This document shows, piece by piece, positions 9,127 to 18,908 of a stretch of DNA of 57,025 nt. Position 1 is the stretch's first letter; every line of letters starts with the position of its first letter. A program made the translations under genes and the position numbers. The notes below the pieces were generated by a model that ran no database searches, was not told the origin of the DNA, and saw nothing but the letters and a program-made list of their open reading frames with translations. This DNA is from CAZPRY01 sp964589175 (GTDB taxonomy: Bacteria; Fidelibacterota; UBA2242), in NCBI GenBank assembly GCA_964589175.1, contig CAZPRY010000027.1, positions 1-57,025 on the forward strand. The letters run 5' to 3'.

Positions 9127-9834
9127 TTATCCTAGCGGAACAGCAACCGATGCGCCGATTATACGCGGAATTCCGGCTGCTTTCAGTTCGCCCGCCGCGG
9201 CGTTCATGGTGGCGCCGGTTGTAAAAACGTCATCCACCAAAATAACCCAACTCTGTTGGGCCTCCGCAGGAATACGCTTTACAAAGAAAGCGCCGGCCAT
9301 GTTTGCCTGCCGTTGGACGGCATCGAGTTTCGTCTGGCTCACGGTATTTTTACGGCGATAAATCAGCGTCGAATCAACCTTGATCCCCAATACCGAACTT
9401 ATCCCGGCGGCAATGCGTTCGGCCTGATTATAGCCCCGCTCGCGCAACTTCACCGGATGCAGGGGAACCGGCACGAGCAGCGCCCGTTCGCAATAGTCCG
9501 GACTTTCCGCTAAATGCAATCCCAGTCTTTTCCCCAGTTGAAAACCCAATGTTTGGTATTTTCGGTATTTCAGAGCGTGTATGATTTTTTGCATATTCTC
9601 ATCAAAAACGTACATGCTGCAAACGGCATCGAGATGTTCAGGTATCTTCTTACGAAGTAGCGTATCCCGGTCCGCAACGACCAAGCGCTCCCAACAATTC
9701 CGGCAAACAAACTCCCCGCTCTCATACAGTCGCTTCTCACAGACTTTGCAGACGGGCGGGAAAACCAGGCTGCTCAGGCCCGAGAGAAAATCCCTGTTGA
9801 TCATTATGTCGATATGCTGAATTTTTTGCCACAT
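9127..9834 (-). CDS. comF: ComF-family phosphoribosyltransferase-like protein
   Basis: A 235-aa ComF/GntX-family protein. It has an N-terminal zinc-binding region (CKVCEKRLYESGEFVCRNCW, a CxxC...CxxC pair) and a C-terminal type I phosphoribosyltransferase fold with the PRPP loop VILVDDVFTTGATMNA. In competent bacteria ComF helps take up or process transforming DNA, but the molecular reaction is unproven. The start could instead be the internal Met 11 codons later (MINRDFLSG); neither has a strong Shine-Dalgarno. No other competence gene is adjacent. Confidence 0.9.
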   Translation of the reverse strand: MWQKIQHIDIMINRDFLSGLSSLVFPPVCKVCEKRLYESGEFVCRNCWERLVVADRDTLLRKKIPEHLDAVCSMYVFDENMQKIIHALKYRKYQTLGFQLGKRLGLHLAESPDYCERALLVPVPLHPVKLRERGYNQAERIAAGISSVLGIKVDSTLIYRRKNTVSQTKLDAVQRQANMAGAFFVKRIPAEAQQSWVILVDDVFTTGATMNAAAGELKAAGIPRIIGASVAVPLG

Positions 9835-9868
9835 CCCAAAACAACTATTTTAGGCGAATAATCTATTA

Positions 9869-10750
9869 TCAGAGCCCTGGGCCATCCCGCAGGCAGGCGG
9901 CCCCGATAATCGCAGCTTCCTCGCCCAAGCGGCTGCATTTGATCAATACATGCCGGCGCGGCTGTTCGTGGACTCCCTTACGAAAGCGCTCCTCGAGGGA
10001 TTTCCGAAAATGGGGAAATCCGGCCGCACCCGAACCGCCGATCACAATACAATCCGGGTCGAGCACATTGGTCAGGATAATCAGCGCGTAGGCCAGATGA
10101 TCCCCGAATATCCGCCAGGCCTGCAAGGCATCCCGGTCGCCGTCCTCCGCCATCCGCGAAATCTCCCTTCCGGGCCGGGAATTATTCGTAATCCCCGCAT
10201 AAATCGCAGCGATCCCTCTGCCGGAGATGTAGTCTTCCAGGACACCCTCACGGTAAGGTGTCTGTCCGAACTCCAATCCAGTGCCTGTCGCGCCGTTGTA
10301 GATCGTACCGTAATACACAAATCCGGCGCCGAATCCCGTCCCGATGGTTATCCCCAGAACGTATTCCAGCCCCCGGCCTTCCCCGGCTTTCTGTTCGCCG
10401 AGCGCAAAACAGTTGGCATCGTTGTTAACGGCAGTTCCGATACCGGTCCTCTCCAGCAGTGCCGACCTTAGCGGATAATTCCATAACATCGGCAGGTTCG
10501 GAGGCCGTAAAATGATACCTGTCTTAAAATTCAGAGGACCGGGCGTCCCGACACCAATCCCGGTTATCTTGCTCCAGTCGATATGGTTTTGGACAATAAG
10601 CTGATCGATCTCGATTTTTATACGGCCTACGAGATCTTCCCCACTGTGACAATCCGAAATCAGAAAGCGCTGCGCCTGGCCGATAATCCGTACATCTTCA
10701 ATCAGACCAATCGAAACCTTGGTTCCGCCGATATCGATTCCAACCTTCAT
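9869..10750 (-). CDS. ROK-family protein, glucokinase-like
   Basis: A 293-aa sugar kinase of the ROK (repressor, ORF, kinase) type without the DNA-binding domain. The ATP phosphate loop GIDIGGTK is at residues 4-11, and the sugar-binding NNDANCFALGE and GITIGTGFGAGFVYYG follow. It is likely to phosphorylate a hexose such as glucose or an amino sugar. Unusually, the ROK zinc site (GH...CxCGxxGCxE) is missing: the stretch reads GLEFGQTPYREGVLEDYISG, with Q where the histidine is expected and no cysteines. It lies 29 bp downstream of the GWxTD gene. Confidence 0.85.
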   Translation of the reverse strand: MKVGIDIGGTKVSIGLIEDVRIIGQAQRFLISDCHSGEDLVGRIKIEIDQLIVQNHIDWSKITGIGVGTPGPLNFKTGIILRPPNLPMLWNYPLRSALLERTGIGTAVNNDANCFALGEQKAGEGRGLEYVLGITIGTGFGAGFVYYGTIYNGATGTGLEFGQTPYREGVLEDYISGRGIAAIYAGITNNSRPGREISRMAEDGDRDALQAWRIFGDHLAYALIILTNVLDPDCIVIGGSGAAGFPHFRKSLEERFRKGVHEQPRRHVLIKCSRLGEEAAIIGAACLRDGPGL

Positions 10751-10779
10751 CCGCTTCTATCTCAGGGATTTATTTTCCC

Positions 10780-12156
10780 TTAATAAACTACATTACCCGA
10801 TGATGAGGTGGGTTCGATGTAGCGCCGCCACTGGGCATCCTGCAATTCGTTTCTGGCCGAGGAATGGACCAATTCCATGGTTCCAAACCCGCTTTTGTCA
10901 ATGAAAACGAATTCCACGCCGCCCTCGATCTCGTAATAATGCCAGATCTGGTACGGTTTGGTTTCCAGAGAGCTTGGAAAGCGTTCGACTTCAGACGGAA
11001 AGCCGTACACAATCAAAACGCGTCCCATCTCGGATTGCCATCCCTCTTTGCGTGCCGTAAAGAAGTGCTCGTTGGTATAACGCAGTCTTCTCTCAAATTC
11101 CGCTTTGGCCTCATTAACCTCGGTGGACACATCCGTATCCCGGTTCTTCCAGAAACTGGAAAGGATGCGAATTTTACCCTCTTTATCCGACTTCTTGAAC
11201 TGTTTCTTCTCCAGCTCGGTCGCCAGATATTTCATCGGGCCAAAGATTTTTTCCAGGTCTTCATCGTCGTATTCGTTGAGCATGGCCTGTTCCATGATGG
11301 CCCGCATTTTCTCGGGGTTGGTTTCCCGCATAATATAAAAACGCTTGGTTCTGACGACGTTTTTGCCGGTCTGATCGTCCACCACCTCGATTTTGAAATC
11401 ATAAATACCGGATTCCAGCGTAACGATATTGATGCCGTTAATTTCGACGGCGGAGTTTCCCGGCTTGGGTTTTGTCTTCCAGCCCAGTGTTTTCAGAGTT
11501 TCCCCATTGATATCCTGGATAGAATACTGGGTCTGGTAACTACCCCCGGATCCCTCGCTAAAATCCAGATTGTACACTTCACAGACTCCGTAGATCATCG
11601 GCTGCGAGGGACCAAAGATAGAACTCGCATTGGGAATCATATCGTAGCCAAAGTACTTGCTGAACTTGTTTTTCTGATTGGTTTTGGAAATTTGAGCGCT
11701 GATATGGACATCGCTGGCATCCAGCTCCTGCATTGAGTAGTCTTTCAGGATGATGTTGCTCTCGTATTTGTACTGCTTGCCGTTGGTCACGTCGGCAACC
11801 AGCGTGATGATCGTGTATTCTCCCGGCGGGGCCTGCAATACGGATATTTCCGGTATACGCTGATGGCCGATCTCCTGGGTCGTATCGGCAAGCTGATCGT
11901 TGAACGTCCATTCATCCATTGCCACGACCGTATCGTTTTGGGCCAGGGCGACCCGTACCAGCGCGCTGCTTTTATAGCTTCCCTCGACCGGAACGAACTT
12001 GAATAGGTTTCGAGGAATCAATAAGTACACCTCGACTACATTTGTATTGTCATCGACCCGAAAGGATGCATAATCCAAGTCAAATTCCACGGCAAATACA
12101 AGCGCTTGAGATATCAGGATCATCAAAACGATGAGTGCTTGCTTCATGTGCTTCAT
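10780..12156 (-). CDS. GWxTD domain-containing protein
   Basis: A secreted protein of about 458 aa with a C-terminal GWxTD domain, a family found mainly in Calditrichota, Marinimicrobia, KSB1 and related lineages. The conserved end reads GWQSEMGRVLIVYGFPSEV, then IWHYYEIEGGVEFVFIDKSG and a final VHSSARNE, so the name motif is GWQSE here. The start is taken as the ATG at 12154-12156, which has a good GGAG 8 nt upstream and gives a signal peptide (MKQALIVLMILISQALVFA); the longer frame to 12198 would overlap smc. The function is unknown; the N-terminal half looks like beta-sandwich modules. Confidence 0.88.
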   Translation of the reverse strand: MKHMKQALIVLMILISQALVFAVEFDLDYASFRVDDNTNVVEVYLLIPRNLFKFVPVEGSYKSSALVRVALAQNDTVVAMDEWTFNDQLADTTQEIGHQRIPEISVLQAPPGEYTIITLVADVTNGKQYKYESNIILKDYSMQELDASDVHISAQISKTNQKNKFSKYFGYDMIPNASSIFGPSQPMIYGVCEVYNLDFSEGSGGSYQTQYSIQDINGETLKTLGWKTKPKPGNSAVEINGINIVTLESGIYDFKIEVVDDQTGKNVVRTKRFYIMRETNPEKMRAIMEQAMLNEYDDEDLEKIFGPMKYLATELEKKQFKKSDKEGKIRILSSFWKNRDTDVSTEVNEAKAEFERRLRYTNEHFFTARKEGWQSEMGRVLIVYGFPSEVERFPSSLETKPYQIWHYYEIEGGVEFVFIDKSGFGTMELVHSSARNELQDAQWRRYIEPTSSSGNVVY

Positions 12157-12160
12157 TTTT

Positions 12161-15100
12161 TTACTCCAATCTTGCTGAAACGATTTGTGATACCCCACTC
12201 TCCGCCATTGTTACTCCGTATAAAGAATCGGCGATACTCATCGTGACTTTATTATGGGTAACAATGATAAACTGCGTATTCTGAGAAAATGTTCGAATCA
12301 CGTTAGTGAATCTCTTGGTGTTTTGATCGTCAAGAGGCGCGTCGACCTCGTCCAGGATACAGAACGGGCTTGGCTTCACCTGATAGATGCCGAACAGCAG
12401 TGCGATAGCCGTCAGAGCCTTTTCACCGGCGGACAGCATTTTCAGGGAACGCATCTTTTTGCCGCTCGGGCAAGCCCAGATTTCGATATTCGCCTCCAGT
12501 GGATCGGAATCCCCCACCATTTGAATCTCGGAATCGCCCCCGTCAAAAAATATCGAAAAAGTCTTTTTGAAATTTTCTCTGATTTTATTGAATACTTCGA
12601 CATACTGCTTGCGGGCAATATCGTCGATCTGTTCGATTACCTCATTCAGCCCCTTCTCCGATTCCACCAGGTCGTTGCGCTGGTCTTCCAAAAACTTCAG
12701 ACGCGAGAGTTCCTGTTCATACTCATCCCTGACGGCCATATTGACCATGCCGATTTCTTCCAGGTTCTTCTTGAATCGCGCAATCTTGCGTGTCAGTTCC
12801 TCTGCATCGGGCAGTTCATCGGGATATTCGCCCGGAATGGTCCGTTCGTATTTCTCCATCAAGACCGAACGAATCTCTTTTTCCTGGCCCGTGAATTCTG
12901 ATTTTTCCAATTCCAAACGGCTGATATCACCGGATAAGAGTTCCTTCTCGTGCCGCAACTTAAAAAGTTCCTCGTTTAACAGCTGGATCCGGGCTCTCAG
13001 TTTCTGATGGGCGCTGCGCAGGTCGGCGACTTCTTCACCGGCCGCATTCAACGCGTGGCGCGTCTTTTCCAGATCGAGATTGATCTGCTCCTGGTTCACT
13101 CCGATCTCTTTCTGTTTTTCAAGACCGGCTTCTTTTTCCCGGATACTGGTCTGGCTGCGGGTTCCCTGGCTACGGATGGACTGTTCGGTCGCGTAAAGTT
13201 CATCAACCGCATTCCGATAGCGGTTTTCAAGATTCACGAACTCCAGGCGTTCATTCTGAACGCGCTGATTGATCTGATCGAGCGTAATCTTCGCCTGGGC
13301 AAGTTCATTTTTCCGGCGTTCGATTTTCTGGTCGAGTTCTTCGATTTTCGCATTAACCGCGCTGTTCTGCGGATCTTCTTTTTTCGACTTCTGCCGGAAA
13401 TTCTCGAGGGCGACTTTCACGGTTAAGCGGTTTTCATTCAGGGTTTTCAGAATACTTTGATATTCGATCAGTTTGGCCTCTCCGGAACGCAGGGCTTCCT
13501 CCTGCTGCCGGATACGGTTCTGCAGATCGCGCCGCCGCTGCTCCAGGTCTTTACGTTGCCGGACAATGCCCTGCATATCTTCCCGGATCTGCGCCAACTC
13601 CGACCCGATTCCATCCCGTTCGCGCTGCAATTCATCGAATTCCACTTCGAAGCGATTGAGCATCTCTGCACGGCCAACGAGTATGCCGGATTCCGAACTT
13701 TCCGCGCCGCCCGAAAGAATACCGGCCGCATCGCGCAGTTTTCCCCGTTTGGATACGATTGTAACGGAATCGAGCGCCGGCTCATTTAAAAGCTCCCGAA
13801 AATCCTCGTCTTCGCAGATGAACACATCCCGAAACAATAAATCCCTGACCGGGCGCAGATTCTCTTTGCATTTGACAAAACGGGCCAGCGGCTGCAATTT
13901 GGAATTCCCGGGATTCGGCCCGGACGCATCGTGAATACTGAAATCCAGTGGTAGAATCGCAACGCTGCCTTTGCCGATCGATTCCAGCTTCGTGACGGTT
14001 TCAAGCGCCGCCAAACGATCCGAGGCAAGCAGCAGACGCGATATATCTTTCAGTACCGCCTGTACGGCGAGCTGGTAGCCGGACTCAACGGCAATCTGGT
14101 CCGAAAGCGCTCCCAGGATTCCCGGAAACTCCACCGCATGCTCAAGAATATGCTGAAGGGCCGGACTGTAGCCTTCTTTCGATTGAATGATGGAACTGTA
14201 AAACTGGATCTTGTTGTTGATCTTATCCAGCTCGGATTCGATTTTACGAAGGGTCTGATTAACTTCTTTTTCCCGGTTGAAAAGCTGCTCATATTTTTCT
14301 TCGGAGCGGCTTTCCCCGGCGTAGGTTTCTTCGAGTCCATTCTTCAGGAGATCGACGTCGTTTTTCTTGGCCTCCACGGAACCTTTGATCTGTGCCTCGG
14401 CGGTGACGATCCGGTCAATCTGTTCCTTGAGCGATAGCAATTCCTTCTCGCGCTGGGCGATGTTCTCCTTCAGGCTGTTGTACTTGGCTGTATATTCGGC
14501 CTGTTCCCGCACCAGGGCATAGCGCTGATCCTGGAGTGACTGGATTTCGGCGCTGATCGCATTGAACCCGCTATCGACTTTCTCCTGTTCTATGGAAAGC
14601 CCCTCGAAACCGGCCTTCTTGGCCTTTATCTGGGTCTGATATTCCGCTTGATCGGCTTCCAGTTTCTGTTTCCTGTCCCGGAGCCGGAGCGCATTGACGT
14701 CGAGGTCTTTGGCCTCTTTTTGGAGCCGCAGAATGGTCTGTTCGATATTGCGTTGCTGCTCTCTCAGAACGCTCTGCCGGGTTTGTAGCTGATTAAAATT
14801 CGTCTTTATCTGGTCGAGGTTCTGAATCTTTTCCTGTAGAATACCCTCATTGTGCTCGAATAATTCCTGGTCCTGGTTCCAGGCCTTCTCTTTGACATCG
14901 ATTTCCTTTGATACGGCTTCCAGACGGGTTCGCCGGGATGCGAGTTCGTCTTCGAGCGGCTGCTCCTTGAGACGGATATCGAATACCCGGCGCGCCGCCA
15001 GCAAAACCTCCGTATCGATCAGCTGCTGCGAAACCTCTTTATATTTTTCATAGCGTTTGAGTTGGCGATGCAGCGCCTTAACCTTCGAATCCACTTCCAG

Positions 15101-15685
15101 TATGATGTCATTCAAACGCAGCAGGTCATTCCGGGTGGCATCCAGTTTCTTGAGCGCGGCTTTGCGTTGAACTCTGTATTTATTGACGCCCGCCGCCTCT
15201 TCAAACAGGCGCTTGCGCTCCTCTGGAGTTTCACTGAGGATGTCTTCGATCATTTTTAATTCGATGATCGAGTAGGCGTTGGCGCCCATACCCGTATCGA
15301 TAAACAGGTCGGTGATGTCCTTGAGCCGGCAAAGATGTTTGTTGATGAAGTATTCGCTTTCGCCGTTGCGGTAGACCCGGCGCGTGATTGTAATATCGGA
15401 ATACTGAATGGGCACGCGCCCGCTGACATTATGGATCGTAAGGGAAACTTCCGCCAGGTTCAGCGGTCGGCGCGTTGAAGTGCCATTAAAGATGACATCC
15501 GTGCTGCGATCGGCGCGCAACACACTCGATTTTTGCTCACCGATGACCCAGCGAATGGCATCGACGATATTCGTCTTTCCGCAACCGTTGGGTCCTACTA
15601 CTGAAGTAATGCCGCGGCCAAATTCGACTTCGGATTTTTTCAGAAATGATTTAAAACCGTATAAGCTTAGCCTGGATATGTACAT
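12161..15685 (-). CDS. smc: chromosome partition protein SMC
   Basis: SMC is the ATPase core of the bacterial condensin that organises and segregates the chromosome. The 1174-aa protein has the canonical plan: N-terminal ATPase lobe with Walker A GPNGCGKT at 31-38, coiled coil, hinge (about 510-650), returning coiled coil, and C-terminal lobe with signature LSAGEKALTA at about 1084-1093 and Walker B FCILDEVDAPLDD at about 1108-1120. The LSAGEK form instead of LSGGEK is typical of Bacteroidota-like SMCs. ScpA/ScpB are not in the window. The stop lies 5 bp before the GWxTD start. Confidence 0.98.
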   Translation of the reverse strand: MYISRLSLYGFKSFLKKSEVEFGRGITSVVGPNGCGKTNIVDAIRWVIGEQKSSVLRADRSTDVIFNGTSTRRPLNLAEVSLTIHNVSGRVPIQYSDITITRRVYRNGESEYFINKHLCRLKDITDLFIDTGMGANAYSIIELKMIEDILSETPEERKRLFEEAAGVNKYRVQRKAALKKLDATRNDLLRLNDIILEVDSKVKALHRQLKRYEKYKEVSQQLIDTEVLLAARRVFDIRLKEQPLEDELASRRTRLEAVSKEIDVKEKAWNQDQELFEHNEGILQEKIQNLDQIKTNFNQLQTRQSVLREQQRNIEQTILRLQKEAKDLDVNALRLRDRKQKLEADQAEYQTQIKAKKAGFEGLSIEQEKVDSGFNAISAEIQSLQDQRYALVREQAEYTAKYNSLKENIAQREKELLSLKEQIDRIVTAEAQIKGSVEAKKNDVDLLKNGLEETYAGESRSEEKYEQLFNREKEVNQTLRKIESELDKINNKIQFYSSIIQSKEGYSPALQHILEHAVEFPGILGALSDQIAVESGYQLAVQAVLKDISRLLLASDRLAALETVTKLESIGKGSVAILPLDFSIHDASGPNPGNSKLQPLARFVKCKENLRPVRDLLFRDVFICEDEDFRELLNEPALDSVTIVSKRGKLRDAAGILSGGAESSESGILVGRAEMLNRFEVEFDELQRERDGIGSELAQIREDMQGIVRQRKDLEQRRRDLQNRIRQQEEALRSGEAKLIEYQSILKTLNENRLTVKVALENFRQKSKKEDPQNSAVNAKIEELDQKIERRKNELAQAKITLDQINQRVQNERLEFVNLENRYRNAVDELYATEQSIRSQGTRSQTSIREKEAGLEKQKEIGVNQEQINLDLEKTRHALNAAGEEVADLRSAHQKLRARIQLLNEELFKLRHEKELLSGDISRLELEKSEFTGQEKEIRSVLMEKYERTIPGEYPDELPDAEELTRKIARFKKNLEEIGMVNMAVRDEYEQELSRLKFLEDQRNDLVESEKGLNEVIEQIDDIARKQYVEVFNKIRENFKKTFSIFFDGGDSEIQMVGDSDPLEANIEIWACPSGKKMRSLKMLSAGEKALTAIALLFGIYQVKPSPFCILDEVDAPLDDQNTKRFTNVIRTFSQNTQFIIVTHNKVTMSIADSLYGVTMAESGVSQIVSARLE

Positions 15686-15792
15686 AAATATCTATTAATC
15701 AAACGGAATCCGACCTCTCGATTAATCACAATTCTACGGAAAAACCTTATCTCCAAGGCCTATTCGAATTATTTTTTCACCCCGATTTGAAT

Positions 15793-15810
15793 GGCAATTG
15801 GACAATTGCC
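15793..15810. promoter_or_regulatory. perfect palindrome between smc and the HIT gene
   Basis: GGCAATTG-GA-CAATTGCC is an 18-bp perfect inverted repeat with a 2-bp centre, in the 211-bp gap between the HIT gene end and the smc start. It has no T-run on either side, so a terminator is unlikely; a repressor operator upstream of smc is possible. The rest of the gap is AT-rich with nothing else recognised. Confidence 0.3.
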
Positions 15811-15896
15811 TGTGCCCCCTCGCGAAATATACGCAATTCTCTGTTTTGGGCAAATAAAAAATAAAGACCATTTCCCCTCAGTTCAGTTGGCTGCCC

Positions 15897-16241
15897 CTAA
15901 CCGGGCGGCCAATTCATCGGACGTCCGCCCAGCAGGTGGAGATGAATGTGAAAGACCTCCTGTCCGCCGTGACGGCCGCAATTGAAAACGAGGCGATAGC
16001 CGTCTTCGGCGATCTTTTCCGTTGCTGCAATCCGGTTCCCGGCAGCGACCATCTCCCCCACCAAAGCGATGTCCTCGCCGCTCAAATCGCTGATTTTTGC
16101 GATGTGCTTTTTCGGTATCACAAGTACATGGGTCGGCGCCTGGGGATTGATATCCCGGAAAGCCACCAGCGTATCCGTTTCGTACAGGAATTTCACGCCC
16201 ATTTCTCCCGCGGCGATCTTACAGAAAATGCAGTCACTCAT
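15897..16241 (-). CDS. HIT-family (HINT-like) nucleotide hydrolase
   Basis: A 114-aa histidine-triad protein that hydrolyses purine nucleoside phosphoramidates and related nucleotides. It begins SDCIFCKIAAGE (zinc-type Cys-x-x-Cys of HINT proteins), has the core DINPQAPTHVLVIPKKHI, and ends with the catalytic HIHLHLLGGRPM triad. Its ATG follows the rsmE stop directly (TGA ATG), with AAGGAAA as ribosome binding site inside rsmE, so the two are coupled. Confidence 0.95.
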   Translation of the reverse strand: MSDCIFCKIAAGEMGVKFLYETDTLVAFRDINPQAPTHVLVIPKKHIAKISDLSGEDIALVGEMVAAGNRIAATEKIAEDGYRLVFNCGRHGGQEVFHIHLHLLGGRPMNWPPG

Positions 16242-16967
16242 TCACGTTTCCTTTGCATTGGTTAAAACCAATATATTCGCTACCAGCACCGTAGCGGCCA
16301 ATTCAGCCCGCAGTCGCCGATCACCGAGACTCACGACCTGATACCCCTGCGCGCGGGCATTTTCAACTTCTTCTTCATCGAAACCGCCTTCGGGCCCGAT
16401 CATAGCCGCCACACTGGAAATTTCCGGTTTTTCGCGGATCACGGTCCACAGCGGCACGGCATGATCCGGTTCGGCGATGATTTTCAGACCCGCGCCGGCA
16501 TTGCGCTTGAACCATTCCGAAAGCGTCGTCTCCTCCTCGATATCCGGCAGAAATGCGGAGCCGCTCTGCTTCACGGCTTCAATCGCTTTCTTCAGGAAAC
16601 GGCTTTTCTGAAATCCCTGCTTCACGGAATGCCGGGTATGCAGCGGAAAGAGTGTTCGCACACCCATGCTGCTGATCTGTGGGATGATCATATCCAGGGC
16701 TTTATGCTTTACCAGGCCGAATCCAAGCGAAATTGCCGGCCGTATCTCCGGTTCGCTATATTTCCTGACGATCTCGGCCACAGCCTGATCCCGTTCGATC
16801 GATTGAATCCTGGCCTCGTAGTGATTCCCGATCCCATCGATCACATTTACCATGTCCCCGATGCGCTTGCGCAGCACCCGGCAGCAATGGCTGAACTCTT
16901 CACCGGTGATTGAGATATGGGTTGCCTGGATTCTCTCCGGTCGGATGTAAAATTGGAAAAGATGCAT
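16242..16967 (-). CDS. rsmE: 16S rRNA (uracil-1498-N3)-methyltransferase
   Basis: RsmE methylates U1498 of 16S rRNA using S-adenosylmethionine. The 241-aa protein has the N-terminal PUA-like domain and the C-terminal SPOUT knot, with the signature IGPEGGFDEEEVENA and the end SLGDRRLRAELAATVLVANI, where LGDRRLRAETA is the family consensus. The start overlaps the stop of the upstream barrel gene by one base (TAATG). The order is barrel-rsmE-HIT. Confidence 0.96.
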   Translation of the reverse strand: MHLFQFYIRPERIQATHISITGEEFSHCCRVLRKRIGDMVNVIDGIGNHYEARIQSIERDQAVAEIVRKYSEPEIRPAISLGFGLVKHKALDMIIPQISSMGVRTLFPLHTRHSVKQGFQKSRFLKKAIEAVKQSGSAFLPDIEEETTLSEWFKRNAGAGLKIIAEPDHAVPLWTVIREKPEISSVAAMIGPEGGFDEEEVENARAQGYQVVSLGDRRLRAELAATVLVANILVLTNAKET

Positions 16968-17605
16968 TAATATTTCTTACCGACTCCGATAGCGATCGTA
17001 ATCCCGCTGTAGTTCGTCAGGCCATCGTAGGTATCGGAACCATCCAGCGGTTTCTGAAATTCAATGAATTCGTAGCCGATATTGACCGAGATGATGGTCC
17101 CCATGGCGTAGAGAAAGTCGAGACCGGCGCCAATTCTGGCTCCGAAGGTAGCGCCGACGGAAATATTTTTTATTCTTTCTGCGAAATCGGGAACATTCGG
17201 AGGATCGAAGGACAAAATCGGTCCGGCTGAAGCACTCAGAAACGGCCGGAAGTTGTTGGCAATTTTATCGGTAAACAATGGATGCTTATAGGTAGCCAGA
17301 ATCGGCATCAGGGTCAGCCGTTTTTTGTCATAACGCTCAAAAGTATAACCCGTCCAGGGATCGTAGATCGGGTAATCGTTCTTTCCTCTGACCACCAGCA
17401 AATTGCTGCTCACGCCAATCCGGTTCGAGGCATTCAGGGACCATTCATAAAAGAGACCGGCACCCGTACCCCGATCGGTCTGGACGATGCTTACACCGCC
17501 GTACTTGCCTTTGGGGTCATCGATGCTGGAACGGTTCCCGGCCTGAGTATGGTTCAGGCCCAACACTAAAATAAATAGAATTGCTAAGTAACGGTTTTTT
17601 TTCAA
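16967..17605 (-). CDS. outer-membrane beta-barrel-like protein
   Basis: A 212-aa protein with a signal peptide (MKKNRYLAILFILVLGLNHT, cleavage near QAG). The rest is alternating amphipathic beta strands rich in G, Y and F (for example GAGLFYEWSLNASN and GARIGAGLDFLYAMG), ending in a strand near the C-terminus (SGITIAIGVGKKY). This is the pattern of small OmpA/OmpW-like barrels. No specific family is recognised. It heads the barrel-rsmE-HIT group, divergent from the DUF362 gene; the 192-bp gap between them shows no clear promoter. Confidence 0.72.
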   Translation of the reverse strand: MKKNRYLAILFILVLGLNHTQAGNRSSIDDPKGKYGGVSIVQTDRGTGAGLFYEWSLNASNRIGVSSNLLVVRGKNDYPIYDPWTGYTFERYDKKRLTLMPILATYKHPLFTDKIANNFRPFLSASAGPILSFDPPNVPDFAERIKNISVGATFGARIGAGLDFLYAMGTIISVNIGYEFIEFQKPLDGSDTYDGLTNYSGITIAIGVGKKY

Positions 17606-17797
17606 TTTCCTCTTCCCTTCCGCAACATATCGTTTGCATAGAAATTTACCTTATCAAGGACGAAAACCAAAGTATTTTACTCATCAAACCCGCCGTTGTT
17701 TCCGGTTCGCTATTGAGAAAATGGAATTAGACCTTTAAATTCTGCTGGATATCGGCTGCCCCAGGCCGCTAAACCTCGATAAAAGGATCAAACGATA

Positions 17798-18874
17798 ATG
17801 CCTAATAAAGTATTTTTTTTTCGCTTCACATCTACTGATCCCGATAAAAAAGTGAGCGCCGGACTCCGGAAATTATTCGAGATCGCCGACCTTTATGCCT
17901 GCCTTAAAGCCGGTGATATCACCGCCGTAAAAGTCCATTTCGGCGAAAAGGGCAATACCTCTTTTTTGCCGGCCAAATATGTCGCCCCGATCGTGGAATG
18001 CATCAAGAAAACGGGAGCCAAGGCCTTTGTGACCGATACCAACGTGCTCTATAAAAGCGCGCGCGATAACGCCGTCGACCACCTGCAACTGGCTTTCGGC
18101 CACGGTTTCCGGCTGCAGACGCTCGGCGCTCCGGTCATCATCGCCGACGGAATTTCCGGGCATAACGAGGTTGCTATCCGCATCGATGCGCCGCTCAATT
18201 CATCCGTGAACCTGGCCGCCGAGATCGTCAAAGCAGATTCGGTTATCGTGGTCTCGCACGCAACCGGACACATGGGTACCGGCCTGGCTGCGACGATTAA
18301 AAATATGGGCATGGGTATGTCCAGCCGCCGCGGCAAACTGGCCCAACACTCCGTCTCGAAACCAGTTATCAACGCTAAAAAATGCACTCGCTGCGGCGCC
18401 TGCCTCAATTGGTGTCCGGCCGACGCCATCCGCATGGAAGACACATCCGCCGTTATCGATGAGCCAACCTGTATCGGCTGCGGCGAATGCCTCACCGTCT
18501 GCCGCTTCGGCGCCGTTCGTTTCCAATGGAACAGCAGCAATCTGCGACTCCAGCACCAGATCGCCGAGCACGCCCTGGGAATCGTCCGGCAGAAGCAAGA
18601 AAAGATCGGCTTCATGACGTTTATGATCAACATGACCAAAAACTGTGACTGTATGGCGCAGAAGCCGGAGTACCTGATTGAAGACATCGGAGTCGTTGCC
18701 GGTCGGGACCCGGTGGCTATCGATCAGGCAGTCTACGATCTGACCCGGGATTCCCGCGGTGACAATCTGCCGGCGCTCGCCTATCCCGATATCGACGCTG
18801 CCGAGCAGCTGATTTACGGTGAGAAAATTGGGTTAGGCAGCAGGAAATATATTCTGGAAGAAATAAAAGCCTAG
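17798..18874 (+). CDS. DUF362 domain protein with two 4Fe-4S clusters
   Basis: A 358-aa protein with a DUF362 domain split around a bacterial ferredoxin insert. Two CxxCxxCxxxC motifs lie at Cys196/199/202/206 (CTRCGACLNWC) and Cys225/228/231/235 (CIGCGECLTVC), enough for two [4Fe-4S] clusters. DUF362 proteins are thought to be iron-sulfur redox or electron-transfer proteins; no substrate is known. There is no signal peptide, so it should be cytosolic. It is a lone plus-strand gene among minus-strand genes. Confidence 0.9.
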   Translation: MPNKVFFFRFTSTDPDKKVSAGLRKLFEIADLYACLKAGDITAVKVHFGEKGNTSFLPAKYVAPIVECIKKTGAKAFVTDTNVLYKSARDNAVDHLQLAFGHGFRLQTLGAPVIIADGISGHNEVAIRIDAPLNSSVNLAAEIVKADSVIVVSHATGHMGTGLAATIKNMGMGMSSRRGKLAQHSVSKPVINAKKCTRCGACLNWCPADAIRMEDTSAVIDEPTCIGCGECLTVCRFGAVRFQWNSSNLRLQHQIAEHALGIVRQKQEKIGFMTFMINMTKNCDCMAQKPEYLIEDIGVVAGRDPVAIDQAVYDLTRDSRGDNLPALAYPDIDAAEQLIYGEKIGLGSRKYILEEIKA

Positions 18875-18908
18875 GATCAGGAATAGCGGAGATTATCTCG
18901 AAACCGTT

